The translations under genes and the position numbers were made by a program. 64,000 bases of DNA from Pseudomonadota bacterium (GTDB lineage Bacteria > Pseudomonadota > Gammaproteobacteria > Burkholderiales > Burkholderiaceae_C), in the NCBI GenBank assembly GCA_021816585.1, contig JAKAXL010000005.1, positions 1 through 64,000 of the forward strand, in the 5' to 3' direction. The notes under the pieces are model-generated. The model was not told where the DNA came from and did not search any database. It saw only the letters and a program-made list of their open reading frames with translations. Shown one piece after another: positions 9,639 through 19,027 of the stretch. Position 1 is the stretch's first letter; every line of letters starts with the position of its first letter.

Positions 9639-9715
9639 CGCACAGGCCGCGCACAGGCCGCGCGCAGGCCGCGCGCAGGCCGCGCACAGGCCGCGCACAG
9701 GCCGCGCACAGGCCG
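9639..9715. repeat. tandem repeat, 7 copies of an 11-bp unit (CGCRCAGGCCG)
   Basis: cgcacaggccg x2, cgcgcaggccg x2, cgcacaggccg x3, contiguous without spacers. Confidence 0.9.
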
Positions 9716-9812
9716 CGACCCGATCGCTCCGCAGCGAGTTTGCCGGCGGTGGCGGCGCCTGCATACACTTGCGGGAACGTCGCCTCCCCGCTCCCGTCCC
9801 GCGCCTGCCGCC

Positions 9813-10304
9813 ATGTCCAGTTCCCCGCAGCCCACCGCGATCCAGGACCTCTATCCCGAGCACCTGGCCCATTGCTACGGCTGCGGCCGGCTGAACGAGC
9901 AGGGGCACCACATCCGCACCTTCGAGGAGGACGGACAGACGGTCTCGGAGTTCACGCCCGACGCCAGCCACGTCGCGGTGCCGGGTTTCGTGTACGGCGG
10001 CGTGATTGCATCGTTGATCGACTGTCATTCCACCGCGACTGCGGCAGCAGCGATGGCCGCGGCCAGCGGACAGCCGCTGGCGCGCGACACCGGCCGGCCG
10101 CCGCCGCGCTTCGTCACGGGTTCCCTGCACGTCGACTACCTGCGCCCGACCCCGCTGGGCGAGACCCTGGTGGTGCGCGGCAAGGCCCGCGAGATCAAGG
10201 GACGCAAGGTGGTGGTCGAGTCGACGGTCTACGCCGGCGGCGTGGCCACCGCGCGCGGCGAGGTGGTGGCGGTGCTGATGCCCGACAACTTCGGCCAGAC
10301 CTGA
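9813..10304 (+). CDS. PaaI-family hotdog thioesterase
   Basis: HCYGCGRLNEQGHH, VPGFVYGGVIASLIDCHSTATA hotdog signature. Confidence 0.75.
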   Translation: MSSSPQPTAIQDLYPEHLAHCYGCGRLNEQGHHIRTFEEDGQTVSEFTPDASHVAVPGFVYGGVIASLIDCHSTATAAAAMAAASGQPLARDTGRPPPRFVTGSLHVDYLRPTPLGETLVVRGKAREIKGRKVVVESTVYAGGVATARGEVVAVLMPDNFGQT

Positions 10305-10323
10305 CGTGTCCCCGGCCCGGCCC

Positions 10324-11889
10324 ATGAGCGCGCCCCCGCTCTCCCCGACACGCCCCGGGCCCCAGCCGTTCAATCGCTACGGGCTGCTGCGCCGCCCCGA
10401 CGACGAACACGCCTTCGTGCTCGGCAACTGGGCCGAACTGGCGCCGCGCGCCTGCGCCGTCGGACTGTGGGGCGGGCTGCTGTTCGCCGCCGGCACGCTG
10501 GCCGACCTGCTGCTGATGCGCCAGCCCACGCCGTGGGGGCCGCTGCTGCTGACCCGCCTGCTGGTGCTCGCGCTGGGCTTGCGCCTGGCCTGGGTGACGC
10601 GCCCCGGCGCCACCCCCGACGTGCAGGGCCTGCGCCTGTGGATGGCGCTGTTCCAGGTCGCCGTACTGCTCGGGCTGCGCGTGGTCGTGCAACTGCACGG
10701 GCAGGTCGCGTCGTACCAGGGCATCGCCGCGGTGCTCGCCTGCGTGGCGATCTACGCCTACGCGCCGATGCTGCGCCCGCCGCAGTTCTGGTTCATGCCG
10801 CTGTGGCTGGCGCTGGCCGTGCTGCAGCAGCTGGCGCTGCTGCACGCGGCGCCGGCCGAGGCGCTGCTGTTCCTGGTCCTGCTGGGCTGCGTCAACATCA
10901 TCGGCTGGAGCCTGGCCACGCACGCCAACCGCGTGCAGCGCAACGCCTGGCTCGACCGCCGCCGCCTGCAGGCGGAGTTTTCCGACCGCGTCGCCGCCGA
11001 GCAGAACCTGCGCCACCTGTTCGAGGCCAGCCCGGTGCCGCTGGTGCTCGCCGGCTGGCCGCACGGCCAGTTGCTGCATGTGAACCAGGCGGCGCTGGAC
11101 CTGCTGGATCCGCAACGCGCGCTGGCCGATCCGATGCTGGCGCAGGCGGCTGACTTCTATGCCGACCCGCAGACGGCGTCGACGCTGGGGCGCTCGCTGG
11201 CGCGGCACGACGCCATCGGCCCACTCGACCTGCGCATGAAGGACAGCGCGCGACGCGTGCTCGACGTCATGCTCAGCGCGCGCAGGCTGCGCTACGACGG
11301 GCGTCGCGCGGTGCTGGCCAGCCTGGTCGAGATCACCCACCGCAAGCGCCACGAGCACGAGTTGCGCCGTCTCGCGCACACCGACGCGCTGACCGGGCTG
11401 CACAACCGGCGAGGTTTCTTCGCGCGTGCCGAACGCATCAGCCGCGACCCCGCACTGGCCCCGCTGGCGCTGCTGGTGCTGGACGTCGATCACTTCAAGA
11501 GCATCAACGACCGCCACGGCCACGCCATCGGCGACCTCGTGCTGCAGCAACTGGCCGGACGCATGAGTTCGGTGCTGCGCGACGCCGACCTGCTGGCGCG
11601 CATCGGCGGCGAGGAGTTCGCGGCACTGCTTTGCGGCACCTCGTCGCAACAGGCCTGGGAACTGGCCGAACGCCTGCGCTGCGCGGTGTGCGAGCACGAG
11701 CTGCGCTGCCAGGGCCTGCGCTTGTCCTTGAGCGTGAGCGTGGGCGTGGCCCTGCTGGATGCCGGCGAGACCGACTGGGAGGCCGCGCTGGCGCGCGCCG
11801 ACGACGCCATGTACCGGGCGAAGCAGGCCGGGCGCAACCAGGTCTGTCCGCGCCCCGCCGCGGACGCAGCCGCCGACGCCGCAGCCTGA
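10324..11889 (+). CDS. diguanylate cyclase (membrane helices, PAS-like, GGDEF)
   Basis: DALTGLHNRRGF, LDVDHFKSINDRHGHAIGD, RIGGEEF. Confidence 0.85.
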   Translation: MSAPPLSPTRPGPQPFNRYGLLRRPDDEHAFVLGNWAELAPRACAVGLWGGLLFAAGTLADLLLMRQPTPWGPLLLTRLLVLALGLRLAWVTRPGATPDVQGLRLWMALFQVAVLLGLRVVVQLHGQVASYQGIAAVLACVAIYAYAPMLRPPQFWFMPLWLALAVLQQLALLHAAPAEALLFLVLLGCVNIIGWSLATHANRVQRNAWLDRRRLQAEFSDRVAAEQNLRHLFEASPVPLVLAGWPHGQLLHVNQAALDLLDPQRALADPMLAQAADFYADPQTASTLGRSLARHDAIGPLDLRMKDSARRVLDVMLSARRLRYDGRRAVLASLVEITHRKRHEHELRRLAHTDALTGLHNRRGFFARAERISRDPALAPLALLVLDVDHFKSINDRHGHAIGDLVLQQLAGRMSSVLRDADLLARIGGEEFAALLCGTSSQQAWELAERLRCAVCEHELRCQGLRLSLSVSVGVALLDAGETDWEAALARADDAMYRAKQAGRNQVCPRPAADAAADAAA

Positions 11890-11905
11890 GCCGGCGGCGC
11901 CGCGC

Positions 11906-12547
11906 TCAGCCGCCGGCTGCGTCCGCGGCCGGCGCCAGTGCGCCGACGAAACGCTCCACCGCCGGGCGCTGCCGCGGCTCGCGCAGGCGTGCGCGCGTTC
12001 CCACGGCGACGAAACACACCGCGCGCTCGAAGCCCTGCAGTCCGAAGCATTCGCGCAGCGCGCGGCTGTCCATTGCCAGGCCGCTGACCAGGCCGGCGCC
12101 GAAACCCTGCGCATGCGCCATCAGCAGCAGGTTCTGCAACGCGCAGCCCAGGCTGACCATGCGCTCGTGCGGGGTGATGTGCCCCTGCGCATCGCCGCCC
12201 TCGCGCACCACGGCCAGCGCCAGGAACGGTGCCCGCGAGGCCTTGTCGCGGGCACGCGCGCGCTCGTCGCCCCCCGCCGCGGGGTCGCGTTCGAGCAGCG
12301 CCTGCTCGAAGACCGCGGCCAGGCGCTCGCGCGCGTCGGCACCGACCAGCACGAAGCGCCACGGCAGGATCTGCCCGTGGTCGGGCGCGGTCGCGGCGGC
12401 CTCGAAGAGCTGGCGGCGCTGCGCGGCGTCGGGTCCCGGTTCGACGAGATGCCGGGGGCCGGTCTGCATGCGCCGGCGCATCTGCGCCAGCAACCGCGAG
12501 GGATCGCAGGACTCGACGCCGGGGGGCGGGAAGTCGGGGGAGGTCAT
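11906..12547 (-). CDS. nitroreductase family protein
   Basis: APDHGQILPWRFVLVGADARERLA; LGCALQNLLLMAHAQGFGAGLVSG. Confidence 0.75.
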   Translation of the reverse strand: MTSPDFPPPGVESCDPSRLLAQMRRRMQTGPRHLVEPGPDAAQRRQLFEAAATAPDHGQILPWRFVLVGADARERLAAVFEQALLERDPAAGGDERARARDKASRAPFLALAVVREGGDAQGHITPHERMVSLGCALQNLLLMAHAQGFGAGLVSGLAMDSRALRECFGLQGFERAVCFVAVGTRARLREPRQRPAVERFVGALAPAADAAGG

Positions 12548-12639
12548 GGAGCGTGCGCTCGCGCGCGGCGGACGGCGGCTGCCGGTTCTTGGGTCAAGCT
12601 TAGCCGCAAGCCGGAAGTCCTGAATCGGCATCGGAAATG

Positions 12640-12651
12640 CCATTAAAATGG
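12640..12651. promoter_or_regulatory. candidate operator upstream of Rrf2-type regulator
   Basis: CCATT-AA-AATGG dyad. Confidence 0.35.
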
Positions 12652-12710
12652 GGAGTATCGGCGTCGCGCCCCGCGCGGCGCCGGCCACCCTGCCCCGCCG
12701 GACCCCGCCG

Positions 12711-13163
12711 ATGAAACTCACCGCCTTTGCAGATTTCGGATTGCGCACGCTGCTGCTGCTCGCCGCCGGACGGCGCTCCAGCTGGTCCAGCGCCGAACTC
12801 GCCGAACGACTGCAGGTCTCGCGAGACCACCTGGTCAAGGTCATCCAGCGCCTGGCCGCCGGAGGCTACGTGCAGACCACGCGCGGGGCCGGCGGCGGTG
12901 TGTCGCTGGCACAGGATCCGCAGTCCATCCGCCTCGGCCAGGTGCTGGCGTGGATGGAGCAGGAGCAGGCGCTGGTCGAATGCTTCCGCGACGACGGCGG
13001 CTCCTGCCGGCTCAACCCGATGTGCCATCTGCGCGGGCGCCTGTCGGCGGCCGAGAAGGCCTTCTACGCCGAACTCGACCGCAGCACGCTGGCCGACTGC
13101 CTCAACCCCGCGCTGCGCGCCTTCGCGCGCGCCGAGCCCGGCAGCGTGCGCCTGCCGGCCTGA
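12711..13163 (+). CDS. Rrf2-family transcriptional regulator (NsrR-like)
   Basis: MKLTAFADFGLRTLLLLAAG...VSRDHLVKVIQRLAAGGYVQTTRGAGGGVSLAQ; cysteines in ECFRDDGGSCRLNPMCHLRG. Confidence 0.8.
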   Translation: MKLTAFADFGLRTLLLLAAGRRSSWSSAELAERLQVSRDHLVKVIQRLAAGGYVQTTRGAGGGVSLAQDPQSIRLGQVLAWMEQEQALVECFRDDGGSCRLNPMCHLRGRLSAAEKAFYAELDRSTLADCLNPALRAFARAEPGSVRLPA

Positions 13164-13189
13164 GGCGCGCACCGCCGGCCGGCCGCAGG

Positions 13190-13888
13190 CTAGGCGGATT
13201 CGTACTCGGGGAACAGCAGGTTGTTCTCCAGGTGGATGTGCTGCACCAGGTCGTCGGCGAACTTCGCCACGCCGGCGTACAGCGCGCGCCACGAATTGCA
13301 GGCCTGCTCCGGAAGCTCGCCGTCGCGCGTGATGTCGCGCAGCTGCTGCAGCAGTTGCGCGTGCTCGACATGCTCGTCGCGCATGCGCGAGATCGGCGCG
13401 TTCAGCGGCGTGCCGCGCGGCATGCGCTGCATCATCGGGAACAGGATCTGCTCTTCCTTGGCCATGTGCTCCGACAGCTCGCGCAGCACGCGCTCGAGCA
13501 GCTCGCCCAGCCCGGCCGGGACCTGCGGATGGTCGTGGTGCACGCGCTCCACCTTGCGCGCCAGCAGCGCCAGCTCGGGAAGCTCGGCACGGTGCGTGTC
13601 GTGGAAACGCTCGCGGATGTACTGGGTCAGCTCGGCCGGGTCGCTCGGCGCATCGCAGGCCTGCGGCGCGAGCTCGGCGATCTGTTGCTCGAGCTGCTGC
13701 AGCTCGAGCCCGCGTTCGGCGGCGGCCTCGCGCAGCGTGCGCGCACCGCCGCAGCAGTAGTCCAGGCGCAGCTGGCGCAGCAGGCCCAGGGCCTGCGGAT
13801 GGCTGCGCGCGAGCTCGCCCAGTGCGAGCCCGCCCAGATCGCCGGGCACGGCGGCAGCCGGCTGCGCGGCATCGACGACATCATGCAT
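13190..13888 (-). CDS. iron-sulfur cluster repair di-iron protein (RIC / YtfE / ScdA family)
   Basis: N-terminal LRLDYCCGG ScdA motif, hemerythrin-like HxxH pattern, HIHLENNLLFPEYE C-terminus. Confidence 0.85.
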   Translation of the reverse strand: MHDVVDAAQPAAAVPGDLGGLALGELARSHPQALGLLRQLRLDYCCGGARTLREAAAERGLELQQLEQQIAELAPQACDAPSDPAELTQYIRERFHDTHRAELPELALLARKVERVHHDHPQVPAGLGELLERVLRELSEHMAKEEQILFPMMQRMPRGTPLNAPISRMRDEHVEHAQLLQQLRDITRDGELPEQACNSWRALYAGVAKFADDLVQHIHLENNLLFPEYESA

Positions 13889-13913
13889 GATCGACTCCTG
13901 TTCGAATCGGGTT

Positions 13914-13927
13914 TGAATAGGTATTCA
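13914..13927. promoter_or_regulatory. candidate operator upstream of RIC gene
   Basis: TGAATA-GG-TATTCA palindrome. Confidence 0.4.
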
Positions 13928-13945
13928 GCGTACTCTAATTCCCCG

Positions 13946-13972
13946 AAAAGAGGAATCTCTTTTACCTCTTTT
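13946..13972. promoter_or_regulatory. inverted repeat between RIC gene and divergent helicase
   Basis: AAAAGAGG-N11-CCTCTTTT perfect 8-bp arms, AT-rich context. Confidence 0.4.
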
Positions 13973-14046
13973 GGCGCGTCGCGCCACCGCGGCGCCGGAA
14001 CTCGGGTGCTGTATGCTTGAACAGTTCCTCGATCCCCCGTGCCCGC

Positions 14047-16128
14047 ATGTCCGCCGTCGTCGATTCCGTGCAATGCTGCAGTGAACTGTTCGGGCTCAAC
14101 CCCGAACAGCGCGAGGCTGTCGCGCACGGCCGCGGCGAGGCGCGCGCGCCGGCGCTGCTGCTGATCGCGGGCGCCGGATCCGGCAAGACCACGACCCTGG
14201 CCGCGCGCGTGGCGCGCCTGGTGCTCGACGGCGCGGACCCGCAGCGCATCGTGCTGCTGAGCTTCTCGCGCCGCGCCGCGCAGGACCTGCAGCGTCGCGT
14301 CGGCGCCGCGCTGGCGCAGGCGCTCGGCCTGCCGCCGGCGCAGCCGGCGCCGGCGCTGGCGTGGGCCGGCACCTTCCATTCGGTGGGCGCCCGGCTGCTG
14401 CGCGAATACGCGCGCCACATCGGGCTGGCCAGCGACTTCAGCGTGCTCGACCGCGGCGACTCCGAGGACCTGCTGGGCCTGCAGCGCCAAGCGCTGGGCT
14501 TCGGCGAGCGCCGGCAGCGCTTTCCGCTGAAATCCACCTGCCTGGCCATCCATTCGCGCTGCATCAACAGCGGCGATGCGCTGGGCGAGGTGCTGCGCGA
14601 GCACTTCCCGTGGTGCGCGGCCCACGCCTCCGAGCTGCGCCTGCTGTTCCAGGCCTACACCGCGGAAAAGCTGCGCCAGCACCTGCTGGACTTCGACGAC
14701 CTGCTGCTGTGGTGGTCGCAGATGATGTCCGAGCCGCTGCTGGCGCCGCGCATCGGCAGCCGCTTCGACCACGTGCTGGTCGACGAGTACCAGGACACCA
14801 ACCGGCTGCAGGCGGCCATCGTGCGCGGACTCAGGCCCGACGGCGCCGGAGTCACCGCGGTCGGCGACGACGCGCAGGCGATCTATTCCTTCCGCGCCGC
14901 CGAGGTGCGCAACATCCTGGACTTCCCCGCGCAATACCCGAACCCGGCGCGGGTGCTGGGGCTGACGCGCAACTATCGCAGCACGCAGCCGATCCTCGAC
15001 GCCGCCAACGCGCTGATGACGCAGGCCGGCGAGGGCTACGCCAAGCGCCTGTGGACCGATCGCGCCTCGCGCCACCTGCCGCGTCTGGTGCACGTCGCCG
15101 ACGAGGCCGCGCAGGCCGACCGGGTGGCCGGGCAGGTGCTGGCACTGCGCGAGCGCGGCCTCGCGCTGCGTCAGCAGGCGGTGCTGTTTCGCGCCTCGCA
15201 GCACAGCGCGGTGCTGGAGCTGGAGCTGCAGCGCCGGCGCATCCCCTTCGTCAAGTTCGGCGGGCTGCGCTTCATCGACACCGCGCACGTGAAGGACGTG
15301 CTGGCGCTGCTGCGCTGGAGCTCCAACCCGCGCCACCGCCTGGCCGCCTTCCGCGTCGCGCAGCTGGTCCCCGGAATCGGGCCCGCGCACACGCGCCGGC
15401 TGCTCGCCGAGCTGCAGTCCGCGGCCGAGCCGGCGCAGGCGCTGCGCGAGTTCCGCGCGCCGCCCGCCGCGCGCGAGGACTGGGACGAACTGCTGCGCCT
15501 GTGGCAGCGCCTGCACGCGCAGCCGGCGTGGCCGGGGCCCGTCGAGCTCGCCTGCGCGTGGTACGAGACCCAGCTGCCGCGCCTGCACGACGACGCCGCG
15601 GCGCGCGCCGCCGACCTGCGCCAGTTGTGCCGCATCGCGGGCTCCTACGCCGACGCGCAGCGCTTCATCACCGAGCTGACCCTGGATCCGCCCGAACTCG
15701 GCAGCGACCTCGCCGGGCCGGCGCTGCGCGACGACGACTACCTGATCCTGTCGACCATGCACTCGGCCAAGGGCCAGGAATGGAAGGCCGTGTACCTGCT
15801 CAACGCGGTCGACGGCTGCATTCCCTCCGACCTGGCCTGCGACAACCCGCGCCAGCTCGACGAGGAGCGCCGCCTGCTGTACGTGGCGATGACGCGCGCG
15901 CGCGAGCACCTCGAGGTGCTGGTGCCGCAGCGCTTTTACGTCACGCAGCAGGCCGCGCGCGGCGACGTGCACCTGCACGCGCTGCCCAGCCGCTTTCTCG
16001 ATGCCTCGGTGCGCGCGCTGATGCACGAATCGACGCCGAGCGCGCAGCCCGAGCCGCCTGCGCCCGCCGACCACGGGCCGGCCGCGGCGCCGACGCTGGC
16101 CGATCGCGTCGCGGCGCGCTGGGACTGA
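14047..16128 (+). CDS. UvrD/Rep-family ATP-dependent DNA helicase
   Basis: LNPEQREAV, AGAGSGKTTTLAARVARL, DEYQDTN, GDDAQAIYSFRAAEV, TMHSAKGQEWKAVYL motifs. Confidence 0.9.
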   Translation: MSAVVDSVQCCSELFGLNPEQREAVAHGRGEARAPALLLIAGAGSGKTTTLAARVARLVLDGADPQRIVLLSFSRRAAQDLQRRVGAALAQALGLPPAQPAPALAWAGTFHSVGARLLREYARHIGLASDFSVLDRGDSEDLLGLQRQALGFGERRQRFPLKSTCLAIHSRCINSGDALGEVLREHFPWCAAHASELRLLFQAYTAEKLRQHLLDFDDLLLWWSQMMSEPLLAPRIGSRFDHVLVDEYQDTNRLQAAIVRGLRPDGAGVTAVGDDAQAIYSFRAAEVRNILDFPAQYPNPARVLGLTRNYRSTQPILDAANALMTQAGEGYAKRLWTDRASRHLPRLVHVADEAAQADRVAGQVLALRERGLALRQQAVLFRASQHSAVLELELQRRRIPFVKFGGLRFIDTAHVKDVLALLRWSSNPRHRLAAFRVAQLVPGIGPAHTRRLLAELQSAAEPAQALREFRAPPAAREDWDELLRLWQRLHAQPAWPGPVELACAWYETQLPRLHDDAAARAADLRQLCRIAGSYADAQRFITELTLDPPELGSDLAGPALRDDDYLILSTMHSAKGQEWKAVYLLNAVDGCIPSDLACDNPRQLDEERRLLYVAMTRAREHLEVLVPQRFYVTQQAARGDVHLHALPSRFLDASVRALMHESTPSAQPEPPAPADHGPAAAPTLADRVAARWD

Positions 16129-16144
16129 GGGCCCGCCCGGCGCC

Positions 16145-17317
16145 CTACTGGTTGAGCTGGCGCATCGCGCGGCCGAGGCCGTCGAGGGTCATCGGGTACA
16201 TGCGTCCGCCGAACACGTCGCGCACGATCTGGATCGACGGGTGGTAGTTCCACAGCTCGGAGGGGCTGGGGTTGAGCCACGCCGCGCGGCGCCAGGTCTG
16301 CAGCAGGCGCTGCAGCCAGGCCGCGCCGGGCTCGCGGTTGTCGAATTCCAGCGCCCCGCCGGGCTGCATGATCTCGTACGGGCTCATGGTGGCGTCGCCG
16401 ACCACCACCAGCTTGTAGTCGTCGCCGTACTTGTGCAGCAGGTCCAGCGTGTCGATGCGCTCGGAGTGCCGCCGGCGGTTGTCCTTCCAGACGTGGTCGT
16501 AGATGCAGTTGTGGAAGTAGAAATGCTCGAGGTGCTTGAACTCGCTGCGCGCGGCCGAGAACAATTCCTCGCAGACCCGGATGTGGTCGTCCATCGAGCC
16601 GCCGACATCGAGGAACAGCAGCACCTTGACGCGGTTGTGGCGCTGCGCGCGCATGTGCAGCTGCAGCCAGCCGGCGTTGCGCGCGGTGCCGCGGATGGTG
16701 TCTTCGAGGTCGAGCTCGTCGGGCGCGCCCTCGCGCGCGAAGCGCCGCAGGCGGCGCAGCGCGACCTTGATGTTGCGGGTGCCCAGCTCGACGTGGTCGT
16801 CCAGGTTGCTGAACTCGCGCTGCTCCCACACCTTCACCGCGCTGCGGTTGCCGGCCGAGGGCCCGCCGATGCGCACGCCCTCCGGGTGGTAGCCGCCATG
16901 CCCGAAGGGACTGCTGCCTCCGGTTCCGATCCAGTGGCTGCCGCCGGCGTGGCGACCCTTTTGTTGCTCCAGGCGCTTGCGCAGTTCCTCCATCAGGCGG
17001 TCCCAGCCCAGCTTTTCCAGGCGCGCCTTCTGCTCGGGCGACAAGTGCCGGCGCATCGACTCGCGCAACCAGTCCTCGGGAAGCTCGGCCTGCATTCCCG
17101 GCAGCTGCCGCACGCCGCGGAAATAGCTGGCGAAGGCGAGGTCGAACCTGTCGTAGTGCGACTCGTCCTTCACCAGCGCGCAACGCGACAACGCATGGAA
17201 TTCGTCGATCGACGGCCCGATGACGCGTGCGCGCAGCGCCTCCAGCAGGCTCAGGTACTCGCGCGTCGACACCGCCAGCCCGTTCTCGCGCAGGTGCAGG
17301 AAGAAGTCGATCAGCAT
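16145..17317 (-). CDS. VWA domain-containing CoxE-like protein
   Basis: VLLFLDVGGSMDDHIRVCEELFSA; adjacent MoxR ATPase. Confidence 0.8.
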   Translation of the reverse strand: MLIDFFLHLRENGLAVSTREYLSLLEALRARVIGPSIDEFHALSRCALVKDESHYDRFDLAFASYFRGVRQLPGMQAELPEDWLRESMRRHLSPEQKARLEKLGWDRLMEELRKRLEQQKGRHAGGSHWIGTGGSSPFGHGGYHPEGVRIGGPSAGNRSAVKVWEQREFSNLDDHVELGTRNIKVALRRLRRFAREGAPDELDLEDTIRGTARNAGWLQLHMRAQRHNRVKVLLFLDVGGSMDDHIRVCEELFSAARSEFKHLEHFYFHNCIYDHVWKDNRRRHSERIDTLDLLHKYGDDYKLVVVGDATMSPYEIMQPGGALEFDNREPGAAWLQRLLQTWRRAAWLNPSPSELWNYHPSIQIVRDVFGGRMYPMTLDGLGRAMRQLNQ

Positions 17318-17354
17318 GGCTTGGTGCGTCGCGCGGCCTTCGCGGCCGGACGGC

Positions 17355-18203
17355 CTAGCGATTGTGGCGCGCCATGAACACCAGGCGCTCGAACAGGTGC
17401 ACGTCCTGCTCGTTCTTCAGCAGCGCGCCGTGCATCGGCGGCACCACCACCTTGTGGTCGTCGCTGCGCAGCGCCTCGGGTCCGATGTCCTCGGCCAGCA
17501 GCAGCTTGAGCCAGTCGATCAGCTCCGAGGTCGACGGCTTCTTCTTCAGCCCCGGCACGTCGCGCAGGCCGAAGAACACCTCCAGCGCCTCGCTCAGCAG
17601 TTCCTTGCGCAACTCGGGGAAGTGCACGTCGACGATGCGGGACATGGTCTCGCGGTCGGGAAAGCGGATGTAGTGGAAGAAGCAGCGCCGCAGGAAGGCG
17701 TCGGGCAGTTCCTTCTCGTTGTTCGAGGTGATGAACACCAGCGGGCGGTGGCGTGCGCGCACCGTCTCGCGGGTCTCGTAGCAGTGGAACTCCATGCGGT
17801 CGAGTTCGCGCAGCAGGTCGTTGGGGAACTCGATGTCGGCCTTGTCGATCTCGTCGATCAGCACCACGCAGGGGCCGTCCATCTCGAAGGCCTGCCACAG
17901 CACGCCCTTGACGATGTAGTTGCCGATGTCGTGGACCTTCGCGTCGCCGAGCTGCGAGTCGCGCAGGCGCGACACCGCGTCGTACTCGTACAGCCCCTGC
18001 TGGGCCTTGGTCGTCGACTTCACGTGCCACTGCAGCAGCGGCAGCCCGAGCGCGCCCGCGACCTCCTCGGCCAGCATGGTCTTGCCGGTCCCCGGCTCGC
18101 CCTTGACGAGCAGCGGGCGCTGCAGCGTGATGGCCGCGTTGACGGCGATCTTCAGCTCGGGCGTCGCCACGTAGCCGGAACTGCCTTCGAAGCGCAAGCT
18201 CAT
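17355..18203 (-). CDS. MoxR-family AAA ATPase (CoxD-like)
   Basis: LLVKGEPGTGKTMLAEEVA, VVLIDEIDKADIEFPNDLLRELDRMEF, FITSNNEKELPDAFLRRCFF. Confidence 0.9.
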   Translation of the reverse strand: MSLRFEGSSGYVATPELKIAVNAAITLQRPLLVKGEPGTGKTMLAEEVAGALGLPLLQWHVKSTTKAQQGLYEYDAVSRLRDSQLGDAKVHDIGNYIVKGVLWQAFEMDGPCVVLIDEIDKADIEFPNDLLRELDRMEFHCYETRETVRARHRPLVFITSNNEKELPDAFLRRCFFHYIRFPDRETMSRIVDVHFPELRKELLSEALEVFFGLRDVPGLKKKPSTSELIDWLKLLLAEDIGPEALRSDDHKVVVPPMHGALLKNEQDVHLFERLVFMARHNR

Positions 18204-18294
18204 GCGTCCATCTCCTGGAATCGAATCCGGGCAGCCCGCGGGCCGCCGCGTGCATCGGGGCGGGCCGGACGGGACACGGCCCCGGTGGCGACGA

Positions 18295-18927
18295 TCAAAG
18301 CGGCCGTTCCCACGCCAGGCGCGCGCCGAAGCCCAGGAACACCAGCCCGGTACAGCGGTCCAGCGCACGCATCACCCGTTCGCGAGCCAGCCAGCGCCCG
18401 ATCGGCGCGGTGGCGGCGATCAGCACGCCGAACCACGCCAGCGTCAGCAGCACATGCACGCAGGCCAGCAGGAACAGGAAACCCGCCGGCCACACGCCAT
18501 GCGGCACGAACTGCGGCAGGAAGCTGACGTAGAACACCCCCACCTTCGGGTTCAGCAGGTTGGTCAGCAGGCCGCGCAGCCCGCTCGCGCGCAGCCCCTG
18601 CGCGCCCATCGCCGCACCCGGCTGAGGCCACTCGCGACGCGGGCGCAGCAGCATGCGCAGCCCGAGCCAGCACAGGTAGGCCGCACCGGCCAGTTGCAGC
18701 ACCCGGTAGGCCAGCGCCGACTCCGCCAGCAGCGCGGCCAGCCCGGCGGCGGCCAGCAGGCCCCAGCCCAAGCAGCCCAGCGCCACACCCAGCGCCGCCG
18801 CGGCGCCGCGGCGCCTGCCTCCGGCGGCCGCGCTGCGCAGCACCAGCGCGGTGTCCACGCCTGGCGTGATGGTCAGCAGCAGTGCCGCGGCGGTGAAGGC
18901 GAGCAGGGACGAAACGACGGAATGCAT
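18295..18927 (-). CDS. LysE family translocator
   Basis: LTITPGVDTALVLRSA; LLTNLLNPKVGVFYVSFLPQFV. Confidence 0.85.
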   Translation of the reverse strand: MHSVVSSLLAFTAAALLLTITPGVDTALVLRSAAAGGRRRGAAAALGVALGCLGWGLLAAAGLAALLAESALAYRVLQLAGAAYLCWLGLRMLLRPRREWPQPGAAMGAQGLRASGLRGLLTNLLNPKVGVFYVSFLPQFVPHGVWPAGFLFLLACVHVLLTLAWFGVLIAATAPIGRWLARERVMRALDRCTGLVFLGFGARLAWERPL

Positions 18928-19027
18928 GGTCTCGAAGCCACGAGGTGGTTGCGGGAGATCCCGGTGGATGCGGCCATCGTATCGCGCGGCGGCCCGCCGC
19001 GCTCACCCGCCGGCCTCGCTCCGGCCG

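Noticed and set aside
9639-9715. CRISPR array
   Set aside because: 11-bp units are contiguous with no unique spacers, and no cas genes are present; classed as a simple tandem repeat.
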